A DNA stretch of 6,874 bases, from the NCBI GenBank assembly GCA_030598425.1, contig JAUVPY010000134.1, positions 1 to 6,874 on the forward strand, written 5' to 3'. This DNA comes from Anaerolineae bacterium (lineage in GTDB: Bacteria; Chloroflexota; Anaerolineae; 4572-78; NAK82). Position 1 is the stretch's first letter, and each line of letters opens with the position of its first letter. Shown here in pieces: positions 6,822 to 6,874 of the stretch. Position numbers and translations under genes: made by a program. The notes under the pieces were generated by a model that saw only the letters and a list, made by a program, of their open reading frames with translations, was not told the origin of the DNA and ran no database searches.

Positions 6822-6874
6822 GTGGAAACACCCAGGTCGACTCAAGAGGCGATCACCGTCTTCCGACAAAACAA
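6822..6874 (+). CDS. Possible 5' end of a divergent gene, truncated by the window
   Basis: From GTG 6822 the frame is open to the edge and reads (M)ETPRSTQEAITVFRQN, 17 codons. AGG (6811-6813) lies eight bases upstream as a weak ribosome site. The strong promoter at 6746-6773 ends about 50 bases before it, which is the main reason to list it. The fragment is too short to identify, and the true start could lie beyond the window. An overlapping minus-strand open frame here shows no support. Confidence 0.3.
   Translation, partial: METPRSTQEAITVFRQN

Noticed and set aside
6684..6869. 61-codon minus-strand open frame upstream of gatB
   Set aside because: It spans both promoters and the AT-rich leader, has no ribosome site, and resembles no known protein.

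Overview
The window looks like ordinary chromosomal sequence from a free-living bacterium of moderate GC content (by eye somewhat above 50%). The style of the proteins suggests Chloroflexota, perhaps an Anaerolineae-type lineage. This rests on the class of glutamate dehydrogenase and on a free-standing PEP/pyruvate-binding protein of the type I associate with that group. It is inference from remembered family features, not a search. No insertion sequence, CRISPR array, tRNA, rRNA or phage gene was seen.

Four protein genes lie head to tail on the minus strand. Read in the direction of transcription, from right to left, they are: gatB (6582-5119), subunit B of the Asp/Glu-tRNA amidotransferase; gdhA (4828-3578), a hexameric-type glutamate dehydrogenase; a 780-residue PEP/pyruvate-binding (PPDK N-terminal-like) protein of unknown function (3406-1064); and the first 337 codons of an RlmD/TrmA-family RNA uracil-C5 methyltransferase (1013 to beyond base 1). 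At the right edge a strong plus-strand promoter points out of the window, probably towards a divergent gene of which only about 17 codons are visible.

The shared orientation does not make this one operon. The three larger gaps each hold a sigma70-like promoter with a 17-base spacer: 6648-6676 for gatB, 5058-5086 for gdhA and 3463-3491 for the PPDK-like gene. A perfect 16-bp hairpin (3508-3548) separates gdhA from the next promoter. Only the methyltransferase, 50 bases behind the PPDK-like gene, looks co-transcribed with its neighbour. The functions are mostly housekeeping: tRNA amidation, ammonia/glutamate interconversion and RNA modification. The PPDK-like protein is the least understood member.

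The points most worth a second look are: the PPDK-like protein, which keeps the ATP-grasp signature but lacks the phosphohistidine and PEP-barrel domains; the long gdhA leader, which holds a perfect anti-Shine-Dalgarno complement, a small open frame and a palindrome; and the gatB/divergent-gene intergenic region, where GGAT/ATCC boxes are strongly clustered around a near-consensus promoter. I see no clear new defence or mobile system here.
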